A stretch of 64,000 bases of DNA from Marivita sp003149565 (GTDB lineage Bacteria; Pseudomonadota; Alphaproteobacteria; Rhodobacterales; Rhodobacteraceae): the NCBI RefSeq assembly GCF_965216415.1, contig NZ_CBDCFU010000002.1; one strand, 5' to 3'. Both the position numbers and the translations under genes were made by a program. Positions 1-8,473 of this stretch are shown here, in pieces; within the stretch, counting starts at the first letter, position 1, and each line of letters opens with the position of its first letter. The notes under the pieces were generated by a model, which worked only from the letters and a program-made list of their open reading frames with translations, was not told where the DNA came from and ran no database searches.

Positions 1-1
1 T

Positions 2-700
2 GCAGCGCGTACTGCCGGAATCGAGGTCACCAACACTCCCGGTGCCGTGACAGACGCCACTGCCGATATTGCTTTGACGCTGATGCTGATGACGTGCCGC
101 CGGGCAGGCGAAGGCGAACGGATGGTCCGGGCAGGTCAGTGGGAGGGGTGGCATCCAACGCAGCTCCTGGGCCTGCATATGTCCGGCAAGATGTTGGGTG
201 TGGTCGGAATGGGGCGCATTGGCCAAGCCATCGCCCAACGGGCGCATTTCGGCTTTGGCATGTCTGTAAAATACTACAACCGGTCTCCGAAAGAGATGTC
301 TTTCCCGGCAGAGCAAATCTCTGACCTGCGCGACCTCGCGGCGCAGGTGGATGTGATGGTGATCGCCGTGCCCGGCGGGGCAGATACCCATCATTTGATC
401 GACGCATCTGTCCTGAACGCAATGAAGCCCCACGCGCATGTGGTCAACATTGCGCGCGGGGATGTGGTCAAAGAAGCTGATTTGATTGCAGCCCTTTCAG
501 AGGGCCGGATTGCAGGGGCTGGTTTGGATGTCTACGAATTCGAGCCGAGAGTGCCGCAGGCGCTCATCGATATGGAAAACGTGACGCTCTTGCCGCATCT
601 TGGAACGGCCGCACTGGAAGTGCGGACCGCGATGGGTCTTATGGCGGTCGACAATGCAATAGCCTTTGAGAAGGGCCACCCGTTGCCCAACCCCGTCTAG
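2..700 (+). CDS. D-2-hydroxyacid dehydrogenase (glyoxylate/hydroxypyruvate reductase type), 5' truncated
   Basis: The reading frame is already open at the window edge (AARTAGIEVTNTPGAVTDAT), so the N-terminus lies outside; 232 residues are visible. The frame carries the NAD(P)-binding glycine motif GVVGMGRIGQ and the three catalytic residues expected in this family: Arg in NIARGDVV, Glu in DVYEFEP and His in LLPHLGTAA. By family knowledge it would reduce glyoxylate or hydroxypyruvate, or a related 2-keto acid, in the cytosol; the exact substrate cannot be read from sequence. Its stop codon overlaps the stop of the convergent next gene in a shared CTAG. Confidence 0.9.
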   Translation, partial: AARTAGIEVTNTPGAVTDATADIALTLMLMTCRRAGEGERMVRAGQWEGWHPTQLLGLHMSGKMLGVVGMGRIGQAIAQRAHFGFGMSVKYYNRSPKEMSFPAEQISDLRDLAAQVDVMVIAVPGGADTHHLIDASVLNAMKPHAHVVNIARGDVVKEADLIAALSEGRIAGAGLDVYEFEPRVPQALIDMENVTLLPHLGTAALEVRTAMGLMAVDNAIAFEKGHPLPNPV

Positions 701-951
701 ACCTCACGCTCTCCGATACGGGGGATCGGGCCATGTTCGTGTGGCTTTCGGTCAGGAGACCATTGAGGGTCGTTGTTCTTTATCAGGCGCGAGACATAAT
801 ACGCGCTGGGCCATGCCATGAGAAAGCCAATGACAGCGGCGCCGCCCACGACCCACCAAGAATAATAGCCCATTGAAAAGGCCGTTGTAACAAGCGTGCC
901 AGTGATAAGTGACCCGCTCATCAGGGTAAGTATGATTGATAGTCGGTCCAT
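697..951 (-). CDS. Small inner-membrane protein with two predicted TM segments
   Basis: This is an 84-residue protein. I chose the ATG at 951 because AAAGGAGG sits just upstream; the frame extends further but without a ribosome site. Residues about 4-25 and 28-48 are hydrophobic and would form a helical hairpin, followed by a basic/polar tail (SRLIKNNDPQWSPDRK). I know of similar short proteins in Rhodobacterales that databases name 'CTP synthetase', but nothing here resembles that enzyme and the name looks misleading. Function unknown. It is convergent with the dehydrogenase and divergent from the KAS III-like gene. Confidence 0.75.
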   Translation of the reverse strand: MDRLSIILTLMSGSLITGTLVTTAFSMGYYSWWVVGGAAVIGFLMAWPSAYYVSRLIKNNDPQWSPDRKPHEHGPIPRIGEREV

Positions 952-1073
952 GTTAACCTCCTTTGGATGATAAACGCGTGCCGCAGAGCAGAGGTTCCGA
1001 ACTTGCGTAGCGTCGCTCTTGACCCTGTGGCATTGCTGCAGTCTGGTCCCGGCACGCAAAAAGGACCTGACCG

Positions 1074-2192
1074 ATGATCCAGCCCGCCATTACCGGAAGT
1101 GGCGTTTTCACGCCCGAACATGTCATCACCAACGACGAACTTGTGGTCGCGTTCAACGCATATGCAGACCGTATGAATGCAGACAATGCCGAGGCAATCG
1201 CGCGCGGCGAAGCAGAACCGGTCCCGCATTCCAGCGCAGATTTTATTGTCTCTGCCTCGGGCATCGAACAACGATTTGTCATGGACAAAACGGGTGTGCT
1301 TGATCCTAACCGGATGTTTCCGCACCTGCGCGCGCGGTCAGATGAAGAACCTTCGATCATGGCGGAAATGGCAGTCAATGCGATCACAAAAGCGCTGGCA
1401 CAGGCCGGACGGGATGCGTCCGAAGTCGATCTGGTGATCTGCGCCGCGTCAAACCACGAACGTGCCTATCCGGCGATTGCAGTCGAGATTCAGGAACTGA
1501 TCGGGGCAGGCGGCTTTGCGTTTGATATGAACGTCGCCTGTTCCTCCGCCACGTTCGGTATTCAGGCCGCCGCCGATATGGTGCGATCCGGATCGGTCAA
1601 ATGTGCTATTGTGGTAAACCCAGAGATTTGTTCGGCGCATCTTGAATGGCGGGACCGGGATTGCCACTTCATTTTCGGTGACGTGGCAACAGCGGTGGTG
1701 ATTGAACCCGACGCTAACGCCACGGGTTCGCATTTCACCATTCACGGTACGCGCTGCGCCACTGAGTTTTCGAACAATATTCGCAACAATAATGGCTTCC
1801 TGCGCCGCACACGCGACCAGATGGAAGATCGGCGCGACATGCAGTTCATGCAGAACGGTCGCAAAGTGTTCAAGGAAGTGCTGCCAATGGTCTCTGCCCA
1901 TATTACCGGACATCTGGCGGACCAGGGATGGGCAGCTGACAGTCTCAAGCGGCTCTGGTTGCATCAAGCCAACAAAACAATGAACGACTTTATCGGCAAA
2001 AAGGTTTTGGGACGGACACCCGAAGCGGGAGAGCAGCCAAACATTCTTCAGGATTATGCTAACACATCCTCGGCCGGGTCGATCATCGCGTTCTCGAAAT
2101 ACTCGGACGACATGCAGCCCGGAGATCGGGGTGTTATCTGTTCCTTTGGTGCTGGATATTCGGTTGGGTCTGTTCTTGTCGAACGCGCGTAA
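1074..2192 (+). CDS. Beta-ketoacyl-ACP synthase III-like protein
   Basis: This 372-residue thiolase-fold protein has the KAS III triad: Cys156 in NVACSSAT, His297 in LHQANKTM and Asn330 in DYANTSSAG. It is longer than housekeeping FabH (about 320 residues), with an insert near residues 30-90, so it resembles the extended KAS III-like enzymes used in specialised acyl condensations. It should condense an acyl-CoA or acyl-ACP with a malonyl unit in the cytosol; the substrate is unknown. It stands alone with no fab or polyketide genes beside it, and a hairpin terminator follows at 2212. Confidence 0.88.
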   Translation: MIQPAITGSGVFTPEHVITNDELVVAFNAYADRMNADNAEAIARGEAEPVPHSSADFIVSASGIEQRFVMDKTGVLDPNRMFPHLRARSDEEPSIMAEMAVNAITKALAQAGRDASEVDLVICAASNHERAYPAIAVEIQELIGAGGFAFDMNVACSSATFGIQAAADMVRSGSVKCAIVVNPEICSAHLEWRDRDCHFIFGDVATAVVIEPDANATGSHFTIHGTRCATEFSNNIRNNNGFLRRTRDQMEDRRDMQFMQNGRKVFKEVLPMVSAHITGHLADQGWAADSLKRLWLHQANKTMNDFIGKKVLGRTPEAGEQPNILQDYANTSSAGSIIAFSKYSDDMQPGDRGVICSFGAGYSVGSVLVERA

Positions 2193-2211
2193 GTGCTGAC
2201 CCCGGAGATAG

Positions 2212-2238
2212 AAAAAGAGGGCCCGAAAGCCCTCTTTT
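2212..2238. terminator. Bidirectional intrinsic terminator
   Basis: The arm AAAAAGAGGGC (2212-2222), loop CCGAAA and arm GCCCTCTTTT form a GC-rich stem flanked by A and T runs on both sides. It lies between the convergent KAS III-like and PRC-barrel genes and can serve both. Confidence 0.88.
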
Positions 2239-2259
2239 CAATCGTCAGACAGGTCTGAA

Positions 2260-2760
2260 TCAGTTCCAGAAACCTTCGTCGACCGATTCCATCTCTTCCA
2301 GTTGTTCTTCGTTGTGCTTGGTCAAGAACGCATAGGTGCGATCGTCAACAGCCACGAGATTCACATCCGAGACAGGAATCATCACATGCTTGTCCGCAAT
2401 GTCGAGGAAACCGCCGACTTCGGCCACGATACCGACCGTCTGGCCGTCTTTGTTCAGCACGATGTCTTCGATTTCGCCGATATCGTTCCAGTTGGCGCCG
2501 ATCTCAGAATGAACCGTATCGACCGACCAGCCTTCATCGTTGGCGGCATTCATGGTGTAGATGTTGCCACCTGTGATGTCGCGCGTGCGGATCAGGGCTG
2601 CCGGATCGTCAAGCGACATGTCTTCATTGGACGCCATCTGGGTCGTCTCAGTGTCGTTCGACATGGTTGCCGTGTCGTTCGACGAATGGCTTTCAGCCCA
2701 TGCGCCAGTTGTACCGATTGTCAGGGCAAGTGCGCTTGCGAAAAGTTTATTGGTTGTCAT
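2260..2760 (-). CDS. Exported PRC-barrel domain protein
   Basis: This 166-residue protein starts at ATG 2760, preceded by AGGAGGATGCA. It opens with a Sec signal peptide (MTTNKLFASALALTIGTTGA, predicted cleavage after AWA), followed by a Ser/Thr/Asn/Asp-rich low-complexity stretch. The C-terminal half has PRC-barrel features (NDIGEIEDIVLNKDGQTVG, then VSDVNLVAV). PRC-barrels are small beta-barrels found in RNA-processing and photosynthetic proteins; exported single-domain versions are common in alphaproteobacteria, with unclear roles (I infer stress or envelope). It appears monocistronic. Confidence 0.85.
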   Translation of the reverse strand: MTTNKLFASALALTIGTTGAWAESHSSNDTATMSNDTETTQMASNEDMSLDDPAALIRTRDITGGNIYTMNAANDEGWSVDTVHSEIGANWNDIGEIEDIVLNKDGQTVGIVAEVGGFLDIADKHVMIPVSDVNLVAVDDRTYAFLTKHNEEQLEEMESVDEGFWN

Positions 2761-2855
2761 TGCATCCTCCTGGGTTGCGTTGCTTCTGGAGGCACAACCA
2801 CGTCTGATCGACAATGTTCCTAGAAAAATTTTTCGTATTCCACGGAACTTTTTCG

Positions 2856-3437
2856 TTACTGCGCGCCGGTCTCCTGACGCCAGTGTTTGCGGCAGAGGCT
2901 GACATAGGTTTCGTTCCCGCCGATCTGCACTTGCGCACCTTCGGTCAGCACATTGCCCTGATCGTCCTTGCGTACGACCATCGTCGCTTTGCGCCCGCAG
3001 TGGCAGATCGTGCGCACCTCGCGCAGTGAATCCGCCAGCGCCAACAGCGTGGCTGAGCCAGGAAAAAGCTGCCCTTGGAAATCTACACGCAACCCATAGG
3101 CCATGACAGGCACACCCAGATCATCAGCCACCCTTGCCAGTTGCCAAACCTGATCCGGGGTCAGGAACTGCGCTTCATCGACAAATATGCAGGACAATTC
3201 CGTGTCCGTCATCACGTCTTCTATCCGCGCGAACAAGTTGTCGTCCGGCAGGAAGGTATCGGCTTCTCGGGCAAAGCCAATGCGCGACCCGATCTTGCCT
3301 TGTCCCGCGCGGTCATCAAAAGCAGCGGTCATGCGGTAGACCGACATTCCACGCTCTTCGTAGTTATGCGCGGCCTGGAGCAGCAAGGTGGATTTGCCCG
3401 CGTTCATGGTGGAGTAGTTGAAGTAAAGCTTTGCCAT
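2856..3437 (-). CDS. tdk: Thymidine kinase
   Basis: This is a type II thymidine kinase of 193 residues, the usual length. It phosphorylates thymidine to dTMP with ATP in the cytosol for nucleoside salvage. Visible features are the P-loop in STMNAGKSTLLL (residues 9-20), the Walker B-like IFVDEAQFL (84-92) with the catalytic Glu, and the structural zinc site CHCGRK (Cys145, Cys147) with LCRKH (Cys182, His185). I placed the start at MAKLYFNYS, where family homology begins; the frame extends 20 residues upstream without homology. It looks monocistronic. Confidence 0.96.
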   Translation of the reverse strand: MAKLYFNYSTMNAGKSTLLLQAAHNYEERGMSVYRMTAAFDDRAGQGKIGSRIGFAREADTFLPDDNLFARIEDVMTDTELSCIFVDEAQFLTPDQVWQLARVADDLGVPVMAYGLRVDFQGQLFPGSATLLALADSLREVRTICHCGRKATMVVRKDDQGNVLTEGAQVQIGGNETYVSLCRKHWRQETGAQ

Positions 3438-3714
3438 GCGCAGCCATGTGCCCCAACCGCAGAGCTCGCGCAAGAGAGGCAGGCCAGGGCGCGCCACGGT
3501 GACGTTCGTGAGTGGTCACTGTGCCCGTGGCAACCGCAACGCAACGCAGAAAACCGATGGCGCCTCCTGCACCGAAGGACGAGGGATATGTCTTCAGTGT
3601 GCCTTGAGACCCACGAATTGGGATCTGGAACACCAATGCAATTGCGTTACGATGGATTTAAGGGGAAAGAGGCAGGCGCGTTCCCAATGTCAGGGGTAGA
3701 GTAGGGGGTGTGAC

Positions 3715-4173
3715 ATGCCATCGTTTGGTCCGTATCTGAAGAAACACACCGAGTTGCTTGTAAAAGACGTGGGCATTGAAAAGGCCTGCGAACTCACCGG
3801 CAAATCCAAAGCGACGCTCGGGCGCTATTATGCAGATCATGATGAGCATGCAGATCGTTTTATGCCCGTCGATGCTGTGGCTGCGCTTGAGCAAAAATCC
3901 AGCTACCCGCATGTCACATCGGCGCTGGCAGAATTGAATGGGATCACTCTGTCCTTTGATCAACGTCGCGACAATGAATCTAGGAAGGGTGGCGTGAATT
4001 CGGATGTGGTCGCTCTCAGCCAGCGATTTGCCATGCTGATGTCGGAGTATCATCAATCCATCGAAGACGGTGTCATCAGCGCCAACGAAGCGCGGCGTCT
4101 GTTGCGCGAGACTCTCGCCCTGCAGCAAGTTCTGGTCGATATGAAACTGCATCTGGAAGATGAGACAGTTTGA
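3715..4173 (+). CDS. Small putative HTH DNA-binding protein
   Basis: This 152-residue protein has an N-terminal segment (residues 14-40: VKDVGIEKACELTGKSKATL) that reads as a helix-turn-helix of the kind seen in phage CII-like or Cro-like regulators. The C-terminal half is helical (SANEARRLLRETLALQQVLV) and could dimerise. The ATG at 3715 follows GGGGGTGTGAC. No phage genes are nearby, so I treat it as a chromosomal protein. Its 3' end overlaps the IMPACT-family gene by 14 bp, suggesting cotranscription. Target and role are unknown; the HTH call rests on pattern only. Confidence 0.6.
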   Translation: MPSFGPYLKKHTELLVKDVGIEKACELTGKSKATLGRYYADHDEHADRFMPVDAVAALEQKSSYPHVTSALAELNGITLSFDQRRDNESRKGGVNSDVVALSQRFAMLMSEYHQSIEDGVISANEARRLLRETLALQQVLVDMKLHLEDETV

Positions 4174-4513
4174 AGGCGTCATTTCGGATCGCGGGTCCAA
4201 ATACGCGGTCAGCGGCGGTCCGGCAGCAAACCGGGCAGAGGTGGATCAGTTCCTAAAGGCCCTGAAACGCGGCAAGAAATACGCCAAAGCCACGCACAAT
4301 ACTTGGGCGGTCGTCTTTTCCGACGGTACGCCGCTCAAGAACGATGATGGTGAAGGTGGCGCTGGCCAGATCATCTTGCAAATGCTCGAACGTGAAGGCC
4401 TAACCGATCACGTGATTGTTGTCACCCGGTGGTACGGCGGCAAACATCTTGGCGGAGACAGGTTCCGTCACGTGCAGGATTGCGTGCGCCACTACCTCGA
4501 CAACACGCAATAG
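4160..4513 (+). CDS. IMPACT (YigZ/UPF0029) family protein, short form
   Basis: This 117-residue protein has the IMPACT N-terminal domain signature: KYAV, then ATHNTWAVVFSDG, then NDDGEGGAGQIIL, then VVTRWYGGKHLGG. Typical bacterial YigZ proteins are near 200 residues and carry a second, C-terminal domain that is absent here. The family is linked to translation regulation, by analogy with eukaryotic IMPACT, but its biochemical role in bacteria is not settled. It overlaps the upstream HTH gene and lies 7 bp before dgkA, so the three probably form one transcript. Confidence 0.87.
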   Translation: MRQFEGVISDRGSKYAVSGGPAANRAEVDQFLKALKRGKKYAKATHNTWAVVFSDGTPLKNDDGEGGAGQIILQMLEREGLTDHVIVVTRWYGGKHLGGDRFRHVQDCVRHYLDNTQ

Positions 4514-4520
4514 GCTGCGA

Positions 4521-4868
4521 ATGGAGTTTCTAAGGCGACTTAAACTGCGCTGCCTCTGGTCCTGGGGCGGGGTCATGTCGACATGGCAAAACGAGCACAG
4601 CTTTCGAAGCTGGGTATGGGCCAATCTCGTCTCTGCCACACTGGCCTTTTTTCTTCCGCTGAGCCCGGTGGAGCGCGCCGTGATCCTGGCACTGGGACTG
4701 CTGATCCTCGCGGCAGAGTTGCTCAACACTGCGATTGAAGATGCCATCGACTATATCTCGACGGATGAGCACCCACTGGCCAAACGGGCCAAGGATGCGG
4801 GCAGCGCCGGCGTGGCAGTGGCCGCGCTTGCTGCCGGAGTGGCGTGGGTGGTTATCCTGATTGGCTGA
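4521..4868 (+). CDS. dgkA: Diacylglycerol kinase (DgkA family)
   Basis: This is a 115-residue integral inner-membrane kinase, about the usual size, with the family motifs WQNEHSFR (residues 23-30), AAELLNTAIEDAIDY and KRAKDAGSAGVAVAA, and three predicted TM helices. It phosphorylates diacylglycerol to phosphatidic acid, or undecaprenol in some relatives. I chose MEFLRRLKLR as the start because it follows the previous stop by 7 bp and begins the homology. Its 3' end overlaps the convergent DCC-protein gene by 17 bp. Confidence 0.92.
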   Translation: MEFLRRLKLRCLWSWGGVMSTWQNEHSFRSWVWANLVSATLAFFLPLSPVERAVILALGLLILAAELLNTAIEDAIDYISTDEHPLAKRAKDAGSAGVAVAALAAGVAWVVILIG

Positions 4869-5232
4869 CCTGCCGCGCTTTGCGACGCAGGTGCCAGCGG
4901 TAGATCAGCGGTGCCAAAACATGATCATATCCAAAAGAAGCCATGTGGCGCACCCCCGGAAGACCCACAAATCGCGCCAACCAGCGATAGCGCGGCATCT
5001 CGCGCCACAATTCCAGAAACGCGGGAATTCCGTCATACAACACCCCATCGCGCTGCACGTAGAGGCGGCGCGCTGCGGTATCGGGATCAATGCCCCAAGA
5101 TTCTCGATCCGGCCCATTCAGATCGTCGAACCGAATGGGCAACCCATTGCGCTTGGCGTAGGTCGCATAATGATTGATCTCAAACGAACAGACCGGGCAT
5201 TGATCGTTGTAAAGCACACGGGTCTCAGACAT
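4852..5232 (-). CDS. DCC-family (DUF393) thioredoxin-like protein
   Basis: This 126-residue protein carries the DCC family pattern: VLYNDQCPVCSFEI near the N-terminus, with the DxCPxC active-site-like motif, then LYVQRDGVLYDGIPAFLEL and a basic C-terminus. The family is predicted to have a thioredoxin fold and to act in thiol-disulfide exchange; this has not been shown for most members. The start at 5232 is supported by AAAGGAGGTGTCCG upstream. It is convergent with dgkA, overlapping 17 bp, and appears monocistronic. Confidence 0.9.
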   Translation of the reverse strand: MSETRVLYNDQCPVCSFEINHYATYAKRNGLPIRFDDLNGPDRESWGIDPDTAARRLYVQRDGVLYDGIPAFLELWREMPRYRWLARFVGLPGVRHMASFGYDHVLAPLIYRWHLRRKARQVSQSG

Positions 5233-5358
5233 CGGACACCTCCTTTAGCACAGCAGTTAGGCTTAAACCTTGCCCCGGCAACGTGGCGTGACACCGTGAC
5301 CAGATGGGTGCGCCCGAACCGTTTCTGCGACAGTGGTCGATAGGTTCGCTTGTCGCGC

Positions 5359-5616
5359 TCACTTCAACCGCAGAGAGTCCATTTCAGACAAATAGGGCAC
5401 CCGATCCTGCGCCCACGACACGTTCTCCGGGTCAAGATCGGCGTAGATCACCTGCGGCGTGTCACCCGCCCGCGCAGCCTCTTGTCCGTCGGGTGCGGCA
5501 ATCACACGCTCGCCCAGAAAACCGCGAGGTAGGCAATGGAACTCTCTGAGGTGAATCGCATGGCTGATCCCTTCCTCACGCATGCGCGATTGCAGGACCG
5601 AGGCGGGTTTTATTGC
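5359..5616 (-). pseudogene. C-terminal remnant of a carbon-nitrogen hydrolase (nitrilase superfamily)
   Basis: Reading leftwards from a TAA at 5617-5619, this frame encodes about 85 residues. Its second half resembles the C-terminus of nitrilase-superfamily enzymes (FLGERVIAAPDGQEAARAGD, then VIYADLDPENV, then RVPYLSEMD). The catalytic Glu-Lys-Cys region that should lie upstream is missing: about 118 bp separate the TAA from rimO and no homologous frame is visible there. I read it as a decayed gene fragment. The first ATG (5583) could in principle start a 74-residue protein, but it would lack any active site. The rest of the 5233-5736 gap shows only the DCC-gene ribosome site. Confidence 0.45.
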
Positions 5617-5736
5617 TTAGTCCAGCATTTCATTCGCCCGCCGGTCATCCGACATTTTGAACTGGGTTCAGACTAGAGGATGGCCGATCTGACAGAAGGT
5701 GTGTTTCCGACACGAAAGGTCATGGGCGGCGATTGC

Positions 5737-7098
5737 TCAGAGCCGGCCCCAGAGGTCGTATTCTCCCGCCTCATCGACCTCGACAGAGACGATGTCCCCA
5801 ACCGAGAGCCGCTCGGTCCCTTCATCAATGAACAGATTGCCGTCGATTTCAGGAGCATCCGCCTTGGTACGGCAGGTGGCGATGCCGTCTTCGTCGATCT
5901 CGTCAACGATCACATCCATGCGCTTGCCGACTTTGGCCGCAAGCTTGGCCTCGGAAATGGCCTGCGCTTTTTCCATGAACCGGTCCCAGCGATCTTGCTT
6001 GACCTCATCCGGTACATGATCCGGCAGCGCGTTCGACCGCGCACCATCGACGTTTTCGTACTGAAAGCACCCGACGCGATCCAGCTGCGCCTCGTCCATC
6101 CAGTCGAGCAGGGTCTGGAATTCTTCCTCCGTCTCGCCGGGATAACCGACGATGAAAGTCGATCGCAGGGTGATGTCAGGGCAAATGTCGCGCCACGCTG
6201 CGATCTCGTCGAGCGTCCGCGCCGCCGCTGCGGGGCGGGCCATGCGTTTCAGCGTGTCGGGGTGCGCATGTTGGAACGGGATGTCCAAGTAAGGCAAAAC
6301 CAGCCCCTCGGCCATCAACGGGATAAGCTCCCGTACATGCGGATACGGATAGACGTAATGCATCCGCACCCAAGCGCCAAACGATCCCAGGTCACGGGCC
6401 AGCGACAGGATCGGGAACTTTTCGTCCCGGTCTTTCCAATCCGTGCCGTAGGCCGAGGTGTCCTGACTGATCACCAGCAATTCCCGCACGCCACTCTCGA
6501 CCAGCTTTTCGGCTTCGCGCAGGACCGCCTTTGCCGGGCGCGAGGTCAGCAGACCGCGCATGTCCGGAATGATGCAGAACTTGCACTTGTGATTGCAGCC
6601 CTCGGAAATCTTCAGATAGCTGTAATGGCGCGGCGTCAGTTTCACACCCGAAGCGGGCAGCAGGTCGATGAACGGATCAGGATCCGGCGGCACTGCAGTG
6701 TGCACCGCGTCCAGAACCTGCTCGTATTGGTGCGGGCCTGTGACGGCCAGCACCTTGGGATGCGCGCCGGTGATGTATTCCGGTTCGGCACCCAGACAGC
6801 CGGTTACGATCACGCGCCCATTCTCGGCCAGGGCTTCGCCGATGGCGTCAAGGCTTTCGGCTTTGGCACTGTCAAGGAATCCGCAGGTGTTCACAATTAC
6901 GGCATCCGCGCCGGAATAATCCGGGCTGATCCCATACCCTTCGGCGCGCAGCCGCGTCAGGATGCGTTCGCTGTCCACCAAGGCCTTGGGGCAACCAAGC
7001 GAGACCATGCCAATTGTCGGCTGTCCGGCGCGGGGCGCCTCTGTGATCCGGGCGGACGGAGCCAGGTCAGGGCGCAGGGAAGGGGGGTTCTGTGACAT
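5737..7098 (-). CDS. rimO: Ribosomal protein S12 methylthiotransferase
   Basis: This radical-SAM methylthiotransferase of 453 residues adds a methylthio group to the conserved aspartate of ribosomal protein S12. Visible features are the N-terminal MTTase domain starting GMVSLGCPKALVDSE with Cys residues for the second Fe-S cluster (also NTCGFLDSA and TGCLGAE), the radical-SAM motif CNHKCKFCIIPDMRG, and a C-terminal TRAM domain ending in YDLWGRL. The PKALVDSE signature favours RimO over MiaB or MtaB. A second in-frame start lies three codons upstream at 7107. A paralogue, mtaB, lies at 12.7 kb. Confidence 0.95.
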   Translation of the reverse strand: MSQNPPSLRPDLAPSARITEAPRAGQPTIGMVSLGCPKALVDSERILTRLRAEGYGISPDYSGADAVIVNTCGFLDSAKAESLDAIGEALAENGRVIVTGCLGAEPEYITGAHPKVLAVTGPHQYEQVLDAVHTAVPPDPDPFIDLLPASGVKLTPRHYSYLKISEGCNHKCKFCIIPDMRGLLTSRPAKAVLREAEKLVESGVRELLVISQDTSAYGTDWKDRDEKFPILSLARDLGSFGAWVRMHYVYPYPHVRELIPLMAEGLVLPYLDIPFQHAHPDTLKRMARPAAAARTLDEIAAWRDICPDITLRSTFIVGYPGETEEEFQTLLDWMDEAQLDRVGCFQYENVDGARSNALPDHVPDEVKQDRWDRFMEKAQAISEAKLAAKVGKRMDVIVDEIDEDGIATCRTKADAPEIDGNLFIDEGTERLSVGDIVSVEVDEAGEYDLWGRL

Positions 7099-7234
7099 GC
7101 GCGGCATATAAGCCCAAGACCGGGTCAGGGGAAGGCCCGATGATCAACACAAGCTCCGGCATGTCATGAAAGGCGACTTGCTATATCGGGGCGGTTTGTG
7201 TTTCGGTTAAGCCAGATCACCGCGGAGGCCCGCC

Positions 7235-8473
7235 ATCGAGCACGCGTCCCTGTCCCGAAATCTGACAATTCTCCCGTGGCTGAAATTCGCGCAGAACCTG
7301 CTGTTCTGGCAGGCGACATGGTTCCTGTTCCTGCAAGACACCCTTTCGGCCTCCGAGGCCGTGCTGCTCTATGCGGTCTATGACATCGGTACGACGGTGT
7401 TTGAGGTGCCGTCGGGCTACATGTCGGATAAGGTAGGACGGCGCATCACGCTCACGCTGTCTGCCATTGCCGGGCTCGCAGCGATGGTTTGCTTTAGTCT
7501 TGGCGACAGTTTCGCAGCATTCGCGCTTGCCCAGATCCTCCTTGGCGCGTCAATCGCATTTGCATCTGGAACCGACAGCAGCCTTCTGTACGAAACTTTG
7601 GCCGCCGAGGGTCGGCAGGACGAGGTTGAGGCGTTCGAACTCCGGCTCTGGCGCTTTACCTTTGCCGCACTCATGGTGTCGGCTGTCACAGGTGGGCTGC
7701 TTGCGCGCGTAGCGCCTGTGCTGCCGTTTGTGCTCAGCGGTCTGGCTTTCGTGGTGATGCTCCTTCTGGCCCTGCGTCTGCGAGATGGTCCGCATCAGGT
7801 GGATGACGTCACTGCGGAACCGGTCGGCAAAGCCATTGCTGCTGCGTTTCAGAAACCTGTTCTGCTTTGGCTTTTTGCTCTGAGTGTCGTGATGTACGGG
7901 TTTTCGCATGTGCCTTTTGTGTTCGGGCAACCATTCATTCTGCGCGCACTCGAATCCGTAGGGCTGTCTGGTGAGGCTCCGCTTGTCAGCGGCGTCGTGA
8001 CCTCCATCATGATGGCGGTGTCCGTTGCGGCATCCTTCGCGGCACCGCAGATCCGTCAACGTTTCGGTCTAGCACCGACACTTCTTCTGGCTTTCGGCTT
8101 GCAGATTGGCCTCTGCGCCGTCCTCGCCCTGAATCAAAGCCTTCTTGCTATCGCGATTCTGTTCCTGCGCATGGTGCCTGACAGCCTGTCGCGGCCTTTC
8201 ATCCTTGCCACCACGCAGCCCCTTCTGACCGATGGCATGCGCGCCACCTATCTGTCGATCCAAAGCTTTGTCGGCAGGATCGCCTTTGCCACTAGCCTGT
8301 GGCTCGCCTCCCGGAATGTCAGCGATGTCGGAGAGATGCCAGTGGCGGATCTGAGCCGTGTCCTTACCGCCTATGCCGGTTTCGGTGCTGTGATACTCAG
8401 CGTTCTCTGGCTGGCTGCGAGGCATGTAGATCTTGAACCTAGTTTTAAAAGCGACAAGGCCGGACCGCCATGA
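7235..8473 (+). CDS. MFS transporter with an apparent ATC start codon
   Basis: This is a major facilitator superfamily permease of about 412 residues. TM1 (WLKFAQNLLFWQATWFLFLQ) and the loop motif SGYMSDKVGRR are intact, followed by about ten further hydrophobic segments. The substrate is unknown. The open frame begins after a TAA at 7208, and no ATG, GTG or TTG precedes TM1; the first GTG (7361) would delete TM1. A GCGGAGG ribosome site at 7222-7228 lies six bases before ATC at 7235, exactly where an ATG would be expected. CTG at 7250 is the alternative. The stop overlaps the Dabb gene by 4 bp. Confidence 0.8.
   Translation: MEHASLSRNLTILPWLKFAQNLLFWQATWFLFLQDTLSASEAVLLYAVYDIGTTVFEVPSGYMSDKVGRRITLTLSAIAGLAAMVCFSLGDSFAAFALAQILLGASIAFASGTDSSLLYETLAAEGRQDEVEAFELRLWRFTFAALMVSAVTGGLLARVAPVLPFVLSGLAFVVMLLLALRLRDGPHQVDDVTAEPVGKAIAAAFQKPVLLWLFALSVVMYGFSHVPFVFGQPFILRALESVGLSGEAPLVSGVVTSIMMAVSVAASFAAPQIRQRFGLAPTLLLAFGLQIGLCAVLALNQSLLAIAILFLRMVPDSLSRPFILATTQPLLTDGMRATYLSIQSFVGRIAFATSLWLASRNVSDVGEMPVADLSRVLTAYAGFGAVILSVLWLAARHVDLEPSFKSDKAGPP

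Noticed and set aside
697..951. CTP synthetase, as this small protein type is sometimes named
   Set aside because: It is 84 residues with two TM helices and no synthetase or glutaminase motifs.
3715..4173. Prophage remnant based on a CII-like HTH protein
   Set aside because: No integrase, att-like repeats or phage structural genes are nearby, and the gene is packed with IMPACT and dgkA genes.
5680..7095. A 471-codon open frame on the plus strand opposite rimO
   Set aside because: It is antisense to a clear rimO, has no recognisable domain, and its composition is that of a GC-rich reverse-frame shadow.
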